A DNA stretch of 64,000 nucleotides. Source: Coprinellus micaceus (taxonomy: Eukaryota > Basidiomycota > Agaricomycetes > Agaricales > Psathyrellaceae). The notes beneath the pieces are model-generated. The model did not search any database, was not told the DNA's origin, and worked only from the letters and a program-made list of their open reading frames with translations. Shown piece by piece: positions 45,679-58,546 of the stretch (position 1 is the first letter of the stretch; every line of letters begins with the position of its first letter). Position numbers and translations under genes: made by a program. The stretch is taken from the NCBI GenBank assembly GCA_951394405.1, contig OX596335.1, positions 2,728,001 to 2,792,000 of the forward strand. The letters are read 5' to 3'.

Positions 45679-48600
45679 TCACGGTACCACCCCAGCCATT
45701 CCAAACAGGTACTCCTTATCACCGGACTCGTCAACGAGAGCGCGCAGCTTACCCTTGGAGTTCTTCAGAAGCTGGGAGGGTTTGTCAAACTCGACAATTC
45801 GACCAGCATCCAGGACCATCTGGATGTCGAGTCAGTTAAATAAGGATCAAAAAGATGAAGGAGGCTCACAATCTTGTCGTTGTCCATGATTGTCTGCAGC
45901 CTGTGGGCAACGGTGATCACAGTGACGTCCGACCCAAGCTCGTTTCTCAGCGTCGACTGAATGATAGCATCGGTATCGTGATCAATAGCGGAGGTAGCTG
46001 CACAGTCCCCCTCAAATTCAGCTGATCTATACACTGACGCACTTAAGCGTTCGGAAACATACCTTCGTCGAGAATGAGCAGCTTACTCCCCCGAATAATT
46101 GCTCGGGCAAGAGCCAAAATCTGGCGCTGACCAACTGACAAATTTGAACCACCACTGGAGATCTGGGAATCCAGAGTAATCCTGCCTTCATCGTCCGGTT
46201 GCTGCAAGGAGAACAGGCCTGCTGAGCGCAAAGCCTCGTTCAACGTCGCATCATCGTACTGGTCGAAGGGGTCGAGGTTCTGTCGCAACGTTCCACTGAG
46301 AAGCTCGGGAACTTGGGGTATGATGGTGATCTGAGAGCGGAGAGCGTCCAAGTTGATGTTCTTGGTATCCAGTCCGTCGTAGAGGATCTTTCCTTCCGTG
46401 GGTATGCAACGCAGGAGAGCGAGGGTCAAGGAACTCTTGCCCGAGCCGGTGCGACCAACTATTCGGGGATAAGCTGTTCCGAAAGCGACCAACATCGAAG
46501 TGAGTTCACGTACCGATACCAATACGTTCTCCGGCCTTGGCCTCAAACCCGATCCCATGCAGAACCTTGGGCCCGTCCTCCGAATACTTCGCAGATAGCC
46601 CTTCGACTGCGAGTGATCCGCTTGCAGGCCAATAAGCTGGAGGCTGGCCTGACTCCGAAGGCTTCGGCTCCTGCTCAATGGTTGTGTACTGCTCGATTCG
46701 CTCCAAGCTATTGCCAGCGACTTCGAAGTCGTTGAGAATACGAATCCACCACAGGATTTGAGAACTAAAGCCAACTACATCGATTGTCAGGGGAAGGTCA
46801 GGCAGCATATACAAAAACACCGACCAGCCATGTTCAGGGAGAAGCCCATGTTTGATGCACCTTGGGTGCGGAAGTATAGCAAGTATCCGGCGAGGCCTGC
46901 GGCGAAGAGACCACTGATGGCGTCGACACGAATGCAAATCCATCGGTTGAGGTTGTAGAAGGTTCGGGCAGCACGAGTGTAGCGGTTGATGCGGGTCATG
47001 GATTCGTTGACAAACCTGTCTTCCGCGCCATATGCTCGGAGGGACGCTGAGATCGGTGGTGGTCAGCGCCTGGCAAGCGGGACATCCAAGGGTACTCACT
47101 GAGACCGGCGATGGCAGCGCCGAAGCTAACATAAGGGGTGAGTTACAACTAACGTTGTAGGGCCACGGCAAGGACGCACTGGCCAAGGACTGGTGCCTTC
47201 GCATTTGACATTTCCCGCTTCACAGACAGTTGAGCTTGAATATAAATCTGACCGCACACGCTACCAAGAACCGCGACGAGGATACCGGGAATGAGGAAAA
47301 TGGGGGTGAATAACACAACCGCCCCGAATTTGATGAGCATAGATAATGTCATCTCAGCAAGCCAATTGAGGTAGTTGGAGATGGGACCGTCGACTACAGC
47401 ATTTCGGGTGAGCGTTATTCGGTTCCGAAGGCGTGGCGTCACTCACCCGCACGAATGTCCTGGGTGCAGCGAGCAAGGACCCGAGACACAGGTGTGGTAT
47501 CTAACCATCTGCAAGAAGCGTTGAAAGGCATGTAGTTTGCTTGAAGTAGGACATAGCTTACCGTAAGGTCGTCCCCAGCACTGATGCGATGAGGTCTTTA
47601 TGGAGAGTCCGCGAGGCCCGGATGGTGCCGAATATGTAGACGATGTTAGCGATGACCCAAAGGACGAACGCTAGGATGCAACAAGTGGCTACGGGGTGTA
47701 ACTTGTGTTTGAGAAAACTTGATCACCAAACAACGAGGCGACGCACCGTAGAGACCGAGATACCTAGATAGCCATGTTGAGAACGGACAATGGTTCATAT
47801 TGGAAAGCGCGACTCACAATGCCACAGGTATTTCCTCCGAAGGATGATCGATGTATTGCGAGGCCCAGTAACCCAGGAACCATGTTTGGAGTGCAAGCGC
47901 AGCGTCGGTAAGGCCCAAACCAACGAGGAACGCAGAGAAGAAGAGTAAAGGCCGTCCTCCTCCCATCCCATTGAAGAACATCTTCAGTGCACTCCAACCG
48001 ACATGACCTTCTTCCTGCTCTTCGGCGAGAATGAGTTTGCCATCCGCCAGCTTGCTGCCGTCCTCATGAGCCTCAACTTCATCGTCAGCTTTCTTGAGCA
48101 TCTCTTCTTCTGTCTTAAGCTCCTTTGCAAGCTTCTTGTCCAGCTTGAGGCCATCGGCGACAGATCCCTGTGACAAAACCCGCCCATCTGACCCCATAGA
48201 GACGACAAAGTCGGCCATAGGTTTGGCCAGAGCAACGTTGTGGGTCTGGATATCTATGAGGAACGATGCCTACAGGATAAAGGGACGGACATACCACCAA
48301 CAGGACGGTCCTTCCTTTAACCAAGTCACCAGCAAAGCATTGCTCGACGATCCACTTTGCAGTATGCACACTGGAAAGGATTATAAGCCGAGCGTTCTGA
48401 CCGCGATTTGTTTGGAAATGGAGGCTCACTCTAATGCGGCTAGTACGTCGTCCAACAGGAGAATTGTCGCGGGAGAATAGACAGCCCTTGCCAAAGTAAT
48501 CCTTGCTTTCTGACCGCCACTCAGCGTCAGACCTTTCTCGCCAACTTCGGTCTGATCTCCAGCTTCGAAGAGGGTCAGATCACGAGCGAGGCCGCACTGG

Positions 48601-51600
48601 TGGATGACTTTCTTGTAGCGCTCTTCGTCGTAGGGGCTCCCAAAGAGGATGTTCTCCTATAGAAGATGTAAATGTCTATTCAGTGTCTGGTGAACATCGG
48701 TGAGCATGGGCTTACTTTGATCGTCTCGTTTTGAACCCAGGACTCCTGCGCTGCATACCCAATGCCTTTCGAGCGAGGGAGGTTGAACCACGAACCAGGA
48801 GTGAGAGGGACGTAGTGCATCTCGCCTAGCAATGCCATGAGGATAGAAGTCTTGCCTGAACCCGTGGGTCCAATGATGAGGTTGATTTTGTCTTTCGCGA
48901 ATTGAAGACTATCTTCGATCCTGAGGACGAATTTCCTCTTGGATGGAGTCAAGGAGCCATCTGTGTCAGCGGACCAGGTGAACGAAGCAGCATGAAATCC
49001 AATTTTGTCGGTGTGCTTAGAAGAGGCAGCTGCAGGCAAGGTCAAGAACTCCTGTTCCTTGTCAGTGTAGCGGTCCAGCAGTTCAGTCTAAGGCCCGCCG
49101 TTAATTGTTGACCCGCACTGGGGTACCGCAGACTTACGTTCTTCAGGAAGTCGTCCACACGATCTAGGGAGACTTTGCCAGTGACACTTTGGTTGATAAC
49201 CCAAAAGATCATGTGAAGTTGGTCCCGAAGCATGTCGAACACCGACATGCTGCTAAAGACGATTGATGCACTGAGCTGGCCTTTCATGATAACGGTCTGT
49301 CAGGGGAGTTGGTCAGTATGCCTTTTATAAGGCAAAGAAAGGAACCAACACTATGGATGATATCAGAAAACTACAATCCTGAAGTAGGTGAAGAACTCAC
49401 AAAGTCGCGTAGCTGGCAATCATGGTCCCAATTGGGATTAGCATGCTGGGAAGAGCGGGTCCTCGTTAGTTAAGAGGACTTCACCTGACAAAGAGTTCTT
49501 GGACTGACTTGATAACGTTGTTGATCAGGTCGAGCACCTGGCGTTTCCAGAAGTACTGCAGCTCTTCTTCTCGTTTCTCAGCAATCTTCTCGTTCATCTT
49601 CTTCTCCCAACCAAACATCTTGACCATACGGAGAACGTTCATGGCTAGGAGTGAGTCAGATGGGTTCCGAAATAAAGCTGGAAGGATCACGGACTCTCTG
49701 AGACCATCTGAACTCGAGCGTCTGTCCTCTTGAGGCGAATGACTTGAACATCTTGGACAAGTTTCGTGACGTAACCTGGGACCGGGAACAGGGCAACCAT
49801 AACGCCGAGTCCAACGAAAGCACTAATAGGTGTGAGCACCTGTATAAACGAGGCCTGGGGAATGTCTCCGTACCTCCAACCCAAGATGTTGTACAAAAAG
49901 AACATTCCCACCACGATCTGCACGGGCGTATAGAGCACCATATACAAAAAGTCTCGAGAGTCAACAATGTTGCCCAAGTCAGTGGTGACCAGGTTATTAA
50001 TCTTTCCGACAAGATTGCTGGGGCTGCTAGATCCCTCGTCGCTAGGCTTGTCCCGAGTCTTGGACTTGGTGCTGCTCGAGACTGATTTAGTGCTCTGCGC
50101 ATCAGATCCCTGCTCGTCTTGGGATCCTCCATGTAAAGTGGCATCCGTCGTTTGTGTCCGCGAGAGGTCTGCGCCGCCTCCGGAACCATTGTCAGACCCA
50201 GCTGGCGAGTTGATTGTTGAGGTGTCGCCTGCATCGGATGGTTTGGCGTCAGATGGTGCCTCTGCCTTCACGCGGATCCTCAAGGCGTGCTCAAAGACGA
50301 GCTGGGTAATAATGGCTTCCGCCCTGACGAGAGTACGCGTCTAAATCAATTGTTAAAACCTGTCGCCAATAATGGAGGCGATCAGCACTCACGGCAATAA
50401 AAATGTACCACTGGTATGCAACGGATGTAAAGAGTGGGCCAACAAACAGCCAGACCACCCAGAACTGCGGTTTGTAGACAGCATGCGCCCCGCCCGTTTC
50501 GATGTATCTTTCCAAAGTTTTAAACAAGGCAAGCACAGAAGCTTCCCATATACGCACTGAAGGAGATTTCTGATCCCTAAGGGCGACGCAAACGACCCCG
50601 TCGCCTGAATCGTGATCATGATAGCCATGATAGTGTACTCCTTCTTGAAGACACTCATTAAACCAAAGAACAGATGGCGTTTCTGAGGATTGGTGAAAGT
50701 GTCCAATTTCTGCGACACAGCAAAGACAATCAGCAATGTAGTCATTTGATTCGCAGTGGGAGAGACATACCGGGAAACTACCAGCGCGAAGGGTTTTGGT
50801 GTAGTCGTAATCAGCAAGTGGCGGAAGTTGTTCAGAAGTCAACTTCGGCACACTATTTGCAAGGTACACGATCGGATCCAAGAATGAGTACACAGCGAGG
50901 GAAAGAATCGAGGCAGTCTGTTCGGGATTCGGTGTTTCCATAGGTTCCTAGGAACACATTGATTAGTATCAAAAGTTGTGGGGTCGGTTTCGAGGATGAC
51001 CATACATCACCATTGGCGGGAGCATACTGGCGGGGTATAGTCAAGGGGATGACGATAGATACCAGCGCGATCACTACTATTTTAACCCAAAGCAACCAGC
51101 CTTCAGCAATATCCACTGGTGTATGGGTGAAGGTCGCAAGTGGCAGTAGATCGCGGTAGGTGTATACACCCATGAAGGCGAACAAGATGGTGTTGAGATG
51201 ATAGGCTGCGGTCCTGCTCCAGCGGCGTTTATTTCCGACTGTCACAAGCGAGAGTAGAACTGCGTATAACTTGGTGTACTGTGAGTGATATCTCGACGTC
51301 GAGTAAGTGAGCGCCTTACGCTGGTTAAGCATATAGCCAAGTCTTGCCATTCCTTCTGGGAGAAAATGGGCTTCTCGCTATGCTTCTTCTTCTTCTTCCT
51401 TCCCGTAGATTCGCCCCCGAATCGTGCCTCCTCGTCGAGGACTGTGGTATAGACGGACAGTGAGAGGAATACGATGAGGACCAACAGGCGCGCCAACTTG
51501 AAGCTGAAGATGGCCCCGCCGCCATGCTTTCGAACCCGATCTTGGATTTCCGCGGAGAATGTAGCTTCTCGGGGCGGAGGCAAACCAGTCGATGGGACGT

Positions 51601-51915
51601 CGTTGGGGTCAGGTTCCCTGTGGCATAGGCGTCTCCAGAACTTCCTGACTGGTCGTCGTGATGCGACAATGTGGACAACAAGGATCAGTGCTGAGAGTAG
51701 AGCGACATAGACGGGAAAGCTGAGCGAGTCTTTCCAGACGCTAATCCGATCGCGTCAGTCGTCTTGAGAGGTACTGTAGAGGGGAACCCATACCGTATTT
51801 TTCCCTTCTTGGCAGAGGCAACCAAGTCTCCGGTGAAGCTGTAAACACCGCCAGAAAATTGGACGAACAACCTTGGCGTGGAATCGACCAGAAGCTGCTG
51901 CGCGCTGGCGAACAT
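45679..51915 (-). CDS. ABCC-family (MRP-like) full ABC transporter
   Basis: A multidrug-resistance/vacuolar-conjugate type exporter, about 1,500 residues from many exons. The first true ATG is at 51915 ([14 protein letters not shown]). An N-terminal set of hydrophobic helices ([36 protein letters not shown]) extends before the core, as in ABCC proteins with a TMD0. NBD1: Walker [12 protein letters not shown], signature [17 protein letters not shown] and Walker [22 protein letters not shown]2: [17 protein letters not shown], signature [16 protein letters not shown], Walker [17 protein letters not shown] and the H-loop AHRLQ. A Ser/Gly/Asp-rich insertion of about 90 residues sits in TMD1 before [16 protein letters not shown]. 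The NBD1 Walker B acid is followed by Asp-Val rather than Glu, the common degenerate NBD1 of ABCC proteins. Substrate unknown. Confidence 0.92.
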
Positions 51916-52293
51916 GCTCGTAGCAGTGGTAGAGTGAGTCAAGTCGGTTGTCTGTCAGGAAGTTGGGTTCAGTCTACGGAGCCGCCGACATTCCCCACAT
52001 GGAACCTGTCATACAGTTCCCGCGCACGCGACCCTCAGGCTGTCGCGTCTTGATGCGGAACAGAAGCACGAGGGCGCGCGTTGGCGGCTGTTGGCGGGCA
52101 TTCTATAATTAACACTACTGACCCTGCTCATCGCCATTGGTCGAACAATAACTCTGACCTCCCATCGGTTGTGATAGCAAAATACTGTACCATATGCACA
52201 TTAAACCATCCGTGGATACCTATACATGTACAAGAACCCAAGAGTAGCGCCTCAATCCAGAGGATCCCGGTCCAATTAATCCAACTGTCGCCC
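51916..52293. other. Intergenic: ABC promoter and GYF 3' flank
   Basis: 378 bases between two minus-strand genes. No gene, repeat or clear promoter motif recognised. Confidence 0.45.
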
Positions 52294-55200
52294 TTACGAC
52301 CTCCCGCCCTTCTTCTTCTTGTTGACAACCTTGAAGCCACCCCACTCTGGCTGGCTGGTCTTGGGGGCCGCCTTCACCACCTCAGCAATCGACACTTGCT
52401 TCGAAGATACCTTGCCAGCTGCACCAGACTTACGATTGACGGCATCTGCTTTGCGTTTGGCGACGAACTCGGCGGCAAAGCGACGGCCATCCAGGATGGT
52501 GCTACTGGCATAGATCGTGTCTTGGATAATTTCAATGGTAGATGCGTCAGGATCGAGCGAAAATGAGAGTAGCATTGAAATGATTTCCTCCACTGGTAAA
52601 TGTTGGGGATTAGAAAGAGTCTACACGAACGAGAATTTGACGCCATACCATTAACGCCGCTGTTCAACCCCTTCAGAGACTTAGTCAACCACTCCAAGAA
52701 TTCATGGGAGGGAGCAGCAGGGAAGTCTTCGACTTTGCCGCCGGAGGAGGGCACAATAGGTTTGGAAGTAGTTGACTGCGCAACTGGGCGGAAAGCGGGG
52801 TTGGGTCGCGTTGCGGTGGGCGAGGCGGCCACGGCGGACGGGCGAGGACTGGAGGTAACAACAGCGTTGGTCTTGCCACTCGCACCGACAGTCACCCACG
52901 CACTTCCACTACTCGCTGTGGCAGAGGAGCCAGCCTGTCATTTGGATTAGCTTGGCCGAAGCGCGGTAACAATATCATAACTCACCTTGGTGGTCGTCTC
53001 TGCATACGCGCGCTTTGCAACGGCGACAGCAACTGTCTCCTTCGGTGCCGTCTTCCTCCTCCTCTCTTCCTCCTCCTGGATCTCCTTCATGGTTTTCTTC
53101 ACCGCTGGCTTGGGTGCGTTGGTCCAGACAGCAGGGCTGATCGTCGCTGGAGTCGGAGACCCGGCGGGGGCATCTTTGGCGAACGAAGTGGTTCGGCTAC
53201 CAGCCTGTGATGTGGGGAGACCCCAGGAGGTGGTGAAAGGTTGAATATCTTCTTTGACCTCTGCGGACGCGGGTGCGGCCAAACGACCGGTGCGCTCCTT
53301 CTCTTCCTTCGTCTTTCGAGCCTCGGCAGCCTTGGACTCAGCATCCTGGATGTCCCTTAGGCTGATGGTGGGTGCAACTTTTGTCTTCTTCTTTTCGTCT
53401 TTGGCCCAGGGCGCCTTTTGAGCAGGAATAGACGGCGTGGGTGCCGGGGATGGTGAAGGCGAGGCACTGGCAGGAGGCGACGGCGTAGGGACAAACACAG
53501 GGGAGGATGCTGCTACCGCTGTTTTGTGCTTCTTGCTAGATTTAGTGGTCGGTGCAGGAATTTCGGCAGGTGGGGATGCAGCGGGGGTGGGCAAGGCAGG
53601 AGTCTCCACCGCAGCGGGTTCCACAAGTAGTTCCTGAGGCTCCTCGACCAGCTTCTCAAGCTTCGCCACAGTGGCGGCAACTTCGGGCTCGATAGGTGGC
53701 TGCCAAGGAGTCTCCAAAACGCCCTGCGAAGCCAGAACCCAAGGAGAAGCATCCTTCGGAACAGGGGGGGCCTGCTGAGGTTGACCCCAAGGAGATGGTT
53801 GGGAAGGAGCGACGGGGACAGTGGTGTTTATAACAGCAGATTGGATGGAATCCCAGGCGGCGGGTGCGCGACTCTTGGGGGATGGAGTGACTGGTAGAGG
53901 GTCTGCGTGATCATCGGATGCCCTCACCTCGGCGAGATTGGGTGTTTGTCGATATTGACCGCCAAAGCCTTGCTCGAGGTTCTGGTGTCCATCCACCCCA
54001 ACTTGGTTGACCGAACCACCGGGCAGCCCAAACTGGTTGTTCGGCACGTTGAGGTCAGCGCCGCCGTAGAGAAGGGGATTGACCTGGTTGCTGATGACTT
54101 GGTTGGGGAGTTGAGTATTGAACGCGGAATGGGCATTATAGCCAGGAGCGTTGTAGTTCGCATTGTAATTGGTAAAGGGGTCGTGAGCCGTGCCCCATGG
54201 CGAGGACTGTACTGCGTTGTATGGGTTGGGATAGTTGCTGCCGAAGGCATGGTTGAGCATATTGCCATAGGATGGGGAATGAATCCGAGGGTCCTGAGAA
54301 TAGTCTTGGAGATGATTGCGTCGCAACCCACTGAGATCCACGCCTCCACCAAACCCAAGTTGACCAATACCTTCTTGAAGAACGTATGTGTTTCCACCGT
54401 TGCCCACGATTCCGCTGTAGCCCAGAGGGTCAGGAGAGTTGTTGCCGAAATGTCCAAGAGACGAAGAAGGAGAGTCAGATGGGTTGGATCCACTAAAGGA
54501 ATCCAGGGTGCTACTACGGAGTGACCGAATAGGAGAGGGCTGGTACGGGTTGCTGAAAATGCCGTCCACGGATTGATTAATCAGGTGTAAGGACGTCGAA
54601 TCTCGTTTTGTGAGGCCAGGGGGGGCAACCGGACGCAGGGGTGACAAGAAGACCTTGTCGCCGGTGGAGCGCTGAACGAGTTCGCCAACAGTTGACCATT
54701 CGTTGTCGAACTGCAAACGCTTCATAGGAAGGTCTGCGGCAAAGTAGCCATCGTCATACCATTTCTGCATAATATCGGCGCGGAAAGGACCTTTAGGCAG
54801 GTGTTAACTGATGTCTCATGGTGAGTTCGTCGTCGTGCTTACCTTGGATGTTGCCCGAAGGATCCTTATACGACCACTCAACGGCGGCGAAATCCGTCGT
54901 TTCGGGAGGGTTCGAACCATTTCCAGAAGGATTTAAAAACCCTGCAGAATTGGACGCCTGTCCATTTGCATTCGTCTGGATCCCAGCAGCTGAATCCGAG
55001 GTGGTGGATGAATTGTCTCCTTGGCCAGTCCCATTCGCTCTACCCAGATCATCATCGCGCCCATCCTGACCCACACCTCTCTTCTGGCTGCTTTCTCCAC
55101 TGAGTTCTCCACTAGAGTCGCGACTAATGGCTCCAGGCCTGGAAGCTTCCGAGATACGGCGCCTCGAGGTCCACGCTTCACTCCCAAGTACCCCATCAAA

Positions 55201-55950
55201 GCCTCCACCGCTGAAGCCCTGCCTGACACGAGGAGACGGTTGTCCCGTATTGCTACGTGCGCTGACTCCGGGAGACTGTAAGCCTGAAAGGGACTGCTTC
55301 CGATTGAGAGTCGGGGTGGTAGAGTCTTTCATCGGGATTCCAGTTAAGAAAGCGCTTGAATGATGAAATACCTCAAAGTGGCCTACCTGCATTGCTGTCA
55401 CGACGCTTAAGGCCGGGATAGCGTTCGCGGAGAGGGCTACCGGCGCCAGAGGGAGAGTTGACGCTGAGTCGAGAACGGTCGTTGCCCAAGGTCGACATGT
55501 TTAACGGAGATAAATAATCAGTCGACTGGCGACGACGAAGATCAGAATTCAAGGGGCCGGCAAAGAGCTGGGTGGCAGGTCAGTGAAATGTCGGACAAAC
55601 GTCGCGGTACGCACCTTTTTCTCTGTTTCGCCCATGTCGCGCAATCCAACGGGGTCGCTGCCAACATCTCTGACAACCCCGTCCCATCGCTCAACCTCCA
55701 ATCCTAAGCTGCCCTTGGGGGACTCTTTGTAGATTCCGAGAAGCTCCTCCTTCGAATAACGGAAAGGGTGGACTTCGTCTTGCTTGTCACCTTGGCCTGT
55801 AGGAGTGGCGGACACCAAAGCAGAGTAGGTAGAGTTCGCTGATTGCAAACTACTTGCAGGTGGGGGCGAGGGCGGAGCTTGAGCTCGAGTCTGGGGCTGC
55901 TGCTTGGTGCGCATCCATTCAGGACCGAAGTGCATGGTGGTGGTAGTCAT
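52294..55950 (-). CDS. GYF-domain protein (Smy2/GIGYF type)
   Basis: A large, mostly disordered adaptor that binds proline-rich partners and is linked in yeast and animals to translational repression and mRNA decay. The start MTTTTMHFGPEWMRTKQ leads to HPFRYSKEELLGIY (residues about 61-74), which fits the eIF4E/4EHP-binding pattern YxxxxLL. After a Ser-rich stretch the GYF domain lies at about residues 317-370: VEWSYKDPSGNIQG, joined across an intron to PFRADIMQKWYDDGYFAADL, with the conserved W-x-Y, QGPF and GYF residues; the Asp after the Tyr places it in the Smy2 subclass. The rest is rich in Pro, Ser, Gln and Lys, with coiled-coil-like QEEEERRRKTAPKE. It ends GGFKVVNKKKKGGRS. A gtaagt...ctcacag sequence (56044-56093) may be a 5' leader intron. 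Confidence 0.9.
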
Positions 55951-56043
55951 TGTGTAGGATATAGAATGGTTTGGGTGGGAAATCGAGGGCGTCGAAGAGC
56001 AGATCGCAGATAGCCTTTTCGTTCGAAAAAAGGTGAAGGTAAG

Positions 56044-56093
56044 CTGTGAGGCCCAAATCACACGTGGAAATTATTCTTTGCGGCATTACTTAC
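56044..56093 (-). other. Putative 5' untranslated intron of the GYF gene
   Basis: A 50-base segment on the minus strand has a perfect gtaagt donor and a ctcacag acceptor, 93 bases before the GYF ATG and after the stop of the upstream transporter gene. It is best explained as a leader intron; no good branch point was seen, so it is a modest call. Confidence 0.4.
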
Positions 56094-56244
56094 CGTCTTT
56101 AGGGCCAGCTCATCACCCCGATCCGGCTGAACGCCGACTTTTAGAATAAATTAGGGTACATTGTGTAGCATAACACTATTAAGCTACGCGGTCTTACGTC
56201 TCTAATACACAGTGCTACAGCAGAAGGTGCTGGATAGCAGGTCA

Positions 56245-58546
56245 TTACAACTGCTTCAACCGCCATGCGGAGGTCGGCAGTGCTGGCAGAAGCACGGTCA
56301 GAAGATCGATCAGGAGAGAGCAAAGGCTTCCGCTTGGAATGCTCACCTTGCAATTTTCGGGCTGAGGGCCAGATAAAGGCGACGAGGAAGAGGACACCGA
56401 AAGCCATGCAAGCATTTGTCACGATGTAATATCCATCACGTTCAATATGGCAGGCACCCCCGATGGCCTTGCAGTGTTTCTTGCCCACCTCGGAAACACA
56501 TTCTTTGGCTAGCGCACCCTGTGAGCAAAAGCTGGTCGTGTGACGTGGTTGAAATGAGCGTTACCTTTGACAAGGACTTCATCTTTGACCTCAGGTATTT
56601 TGCAGGTAGCGATAGTGAAGAGGTCAACTCCCTTGAGCACAAACCATTTCGGCCACGTTCCTCCCAGGTTGGTAAAAGTGTTCAAGAGCTGAAAGAGGAT
56701 TTCCATGCATTAGAACAGTTTCCAGTGACGTTAGTCGAAGGGCTTACCGTCATATACGTGCCACCGATAAGAGGGTCGGAGATGCGAGTGTGGAACGCAG
56801 AAATACCAACGAACTGCACAGTCGAAGTGAAGGAGGAGAAGACAGTAAAGCCAATTAAATAGGCGAAGAAACCTGGGGAGATAGGAGGGGGAGGGAACAA
56901 GTAGACAGTAATTACGGAGATGACACCGAACACGTATCGGGGCCAGAAAGCATAAAGCCAGGGACGGAGGGGTTTGTCACCCCTCGACCATTTGGCGGCG
57001 AGCCATCCACCCAAGATTTGAAATGGGAAGTCGACGAGAGCAGCTGCGGCGAGATCTTCACGCTTGAGGCCCTTCTCAATCATTTTGAGAGAAGTCGCTT
57101 CATGGGCGACGAAACCGATCTTGGCAAACAGGTGGACGACGACAAGAAGCTGTACGTCTAAAGCAAGGTTAGCTCTCGCCTCGGTCAAATACAAGCTCAA
57201 GCTCACGTTTGAGTTTACAAATCGTCCAAATCGTCTTGTAGGTTTCCCTGATGCCCATCTCCGCCTCGGCTGAGATATCCTTGTCCTATGTCCCGGTCAG
57301 TACTCACAACTGAATTCTCCAAAATGTAGCACGGGGTACCTCTTTCTTGAAGAACAGAAGCCAGACCGTGACAGCATAGCAGACGATAGCCCAGAACCGG
57401 AGATAAGCGCCTATGGTCAGAACGGGGATACCCCACTTGTGCCTACGACCGAATCAGCGACCGAAATGATTTAGGTCACGAAACAGGCTTACGCAAATGC
57501 CTCGCTGTTGAATGCTAGGAAAACCGTGAATGACATGAAGAAACCGCTGTTGAGACCGATGGTCTGACATGTCGACGCGTAGGATAGACAGTCTTGGGAC
57601 AGCAGCGTTAAGGCCCATCCTAGTGGCAGTGGGTCAGTGGACGCCTGGAGCGTGCAATGGGCAGGAGGCGTTACCATCAACAGCGATGTCTGCGGCACGA
57701 TGGTTAGAGCTGTTCGTATCAATAAAATCATGTTACAGACCTTGCGTGGCGGAGAAGGAGACCAGCATAGTGAAAATGACGGTAAGCTCAATCAGATTCG
57801 CGGAAGGCTGTGGGGAGGTCAGTCAAGCCTTGTTGAAGTGCCCCCAGTTCTACGCACATCCTTCATGAGTTTCTGGACATTCAGGGAGATGTACAGCATT
57901 AGGCTTCCAACGATTAGCTGCATAGGGATAATCCAGGATTTTCTGCGACCGACGCGTTTGAAGAAAACGGAGTCGACAATCGGGGACCATAGCAGCTTGA
58001 GGGAGTACGGGTAGCTGGAGAGAGCGAACGTGGCTAGCTGGGAATATGATAGATGTTCTTTGAGAAGGAATGGCACAGATCCTGCGGGACGTTAAGTCTG
58101 GGTTCAGGGCGAGTATGTCGCGAGAAAAGCCTCGTACCAAGAGCGAGGCCCAACTTTCAGGAGCACGAGAAGGGAAATTAGCACTTTGAGAGAAAGCTTC
58201 ACACACACAGTCCTTTACATACTGGAACACCCTGGATGAGGTCTAGAACGTAGAGTCAGCGGTGCGGTTCCTCGACTGAACATTGCATCTCACATAAAAC
58301 GCAGAGAAGAACCATGCTCCTCTTGTCCTTAGCGGATATCGGTTTCTTCGCAGGTGTGTGCACTATGGGCTCATCGACATCGCGGTCTGCCTCTAAACGC
58401 TGCTCCTCATTGAGGAGCTCTAGCTCGACGTCGGACTCGTCGCCCCCATCAACATTGCGAGGAGTCTTGGGTGTCCGTGGCGAGATATGGATGCTGTTTA
58501 GCGAGGAGGTGACCGCCATGGGAGTTGGCCCCTGTTTGCGTGGCAT
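56245..58546 (-). CDS. SLC33A1-type acetyl-CoA transporter
   Basis: A multi-spanning membrane transporter of the AT-1 family, which brings acetyl-CoA into the secretory pathway for acetylation. The N-terminus MPRKQGPTPMAVTS is cytosolic and acidic. Helices and loops match the family: YLIQGVPVCSVPFLLKEHL, YPYSLKLLWSPIVDSVF, RVGRRKSWIIPMQLIVG, DIAVDGWALTLLS, FGVISVITVYLFPPPP and FTVQFVGISAFHTRISDP-like TVQFVGISAFHTRISDP. The motif IGGTYMTLLNTFTNLGGTWP and TCKIPEVKDEV then a Cys-rich loop (CHIERDGYYI) precede the last helix. The last join (acceptor tgccag) gives KLQALPTSAWRLKQL, a typical ending, so the stop is at 56245. It is tandem with the GYF gene. Confidence 0.9.

Noticed and set aside
54905..54925. 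gggttcgaacc-like word reminiscent of a tRNA T-loop
   Set aside because: It lies inside the GYF coding exon, and no acceptor stem or anticodon arm can be folded around it. No tRNA gene was found in the window.
55950..56260. Possible fusion read of the acetyl-CoA transporter into the GYF protein through a 50-base intron
   Set aside because: A frame-keeping fusion can be drawn, but a better final exon (ALPTSAWRLKQL, stop at 56245) ends the transporter earlier. The 50-base segment is better seen as a GYF leader intron.
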